Assembly: GCF_016019955.1 (NCBI RefSeq)
Contig: NZ_JAECRZ010000001.1
Span: 496,001-560,000 of the forward strand
DNA: 64,000 nt
DNA from: Thiosulfatihalobacter marinus
GTDB lineage: Bacteria; Pseudomonadota; Alphaproteobacteria; Rhodobacterales; Rhodobacteraceae
Direction: 5' to 3'
Notes under the pieces: model-generated
Told to the model about the DNA's origin: nothing
Seen by the model: only the letters and a program-made list of their open reading frames with translations
Database searches by the model: none
Program-made: the position numbers and the translations under genes
In this document: piece after piece, positions 63,620-64,000 of the stretch
How the letters are laid out: each line of letters starts with the position of its first letter
Numbering within the stretch: the first letter of the stretch is position 1

Positions 63620-64000
63620 ATGAAACGCGCGGCTCTGGCCATGCTGGCCAACAATATTTCCCCGCCCAATCTTTCGATCATGCAGGACGAAGGGTTCACC
63701 CTTGGGCGGGTGCGGATCGAGATCCTTGCGGGGCTGACCGTGGCGCTGGCGCTGGTGCCCGAGGCGGTGGCGTTTGCCTTTGTTGCCGGGGTGCATCCGT
63801 TGGTGGGGCTGTATGCGGCGTTTCTGGTGGGGCTGATCACCGCGTTGATCGGCGGGCGCCCTGGGATGATTTCGGGGGCGACCGGCGCGCTGGCGGTGGT
63901 GATGGTGGCGCTGGTGGCGCAACATGGGGTGGAGTATCTTTTCGCAACCGTGGTGTTGATGGGTCTGTTGCAGGTGCTGGCCGGGGTGATGCATTGGGGC
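63620..64000 (+). CDS. SulP family transporter, N-terminal part (runs off window)
   Basis: 127 codons are visible. After a 30-residue cytosolic start, the SulP transmembrane pattern appears: [63 protein letters not shown]. This is the sulfate-permease-family core start with the proline-containing first helix. Alternative ATGs exist at 63614, 63641 and 63680. Substrates of bacterial SulP proteins include sulfate and bicarbonate; the STAS domain would lie beyond the window. Confidence 0.9.
   Translation, partial: MKRAALAMLANNISPPNLSIMQDEGFTLGRVRIEILAGLTVALALVPEAVAFAFVAGVHPLVGLYAAFLVGLITALIGGRPGMISGATGALAVVMVALVAQHGVEYLFATVVLMGLLQVLAGVMHWG

Overview
The window is chromosomal DNA from a high-GC alphaproteobacterium, most likely a marine Rhodobacterales (Roseobacter-group) species. 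The indications are a Paracoccus-type sox cluster, a ctaC-ctaB-(small ORF)-ctaG-ctaE-surf1-thrC-M16 peptidase run, an NDUFA12-mlaD-DUF2155 run facing accB-accC-aat, an H-NOX/HNOBA-GGDEF pair, and TTGAT-N4-ATCAA and CtrA-like sites. I saw no rRNA, tRNA, CRISPR array, transposase or prophage gene. Coding density is high.

Layout. 1-2.7 kb: partial ABC-F ATPase, ndk, a TfoX-C protein and a 40-residue ORF. 2.9-7.8 kb: a minus-strand operon (MauG/CcpA-like di-heme protein, PhnD-, PhnC- and PhnE-type transporter genes) divergent from mntR, with a DtxR-type dyad in front of it. 7.9-10.6 kb: a complete mercury operon, merTPA divergent from merR, with a textbook 19-bp-spacer MerR promoter. 10.8-15.8 kb: an MttB-family methyltransferase, a DUF4153 membrane protein, then an H-NOX-like protein lacking the heme-ligating histidine, paired with an HNOBA-GGDEF diguanylate cyclase. 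15.9-24.6 kb: purine catabolism (LysR regulator, xdhA-xdhB-xdhC, purine permease, guaD). 24.7-25.4 kb: a tag glycosylase.

25.5-35.0 kb: thiosulfate oxidation, soxS-soxR-soxT on the minus strand and soxV, soxXYZA, soxBCD on the plus strand. SoxR carries the cysteine pair of persulfide-sensing ArsR repressors. ATTC-N8-GAAT dyads lie before soxX and soxB, with degenerate versions before soxV/soxS and soxR. A terminator between soxA and soxB splits the structural genes into two transcription units. soxW is absent.

35.4-45.8 kb: clpP, clpX, complex I accessory subunit, mlaD, DUF2155, aat, accC, accB, a PAS-LuxR regulator, and ketone-body/3-hydroxybutyrate genes (acyl-CoA ligase, bdhA, scoA, scoB). 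46-51.4 kb: topA, dprA (CtrA-like box upstream) and tldD. A perfect FNR box lies between tldD and the aa3-oxidase operon. 51.6-59.1 kb: aa3 oxidase biogenesis genes, thrC, M16 peptidase and a GNAT. 59.2-64 kb: FAD-linked 2-hydroxyacid dehydrogenase, apt, a small ribbon-helix-helix protein, a LysE exporter, mtnP and the start of a SulP transporter.

Points that deserve a second look are the mntR-linked di-heme protein/PhnCDE operon, the H-NOX-like protein without heme ligand beside its cyclase, the SoxR regulon architecture, and two families of intergenic repeats: a hairpin plus AT-rich core at five places, and a four-unit 11-bp tandem array at two places.
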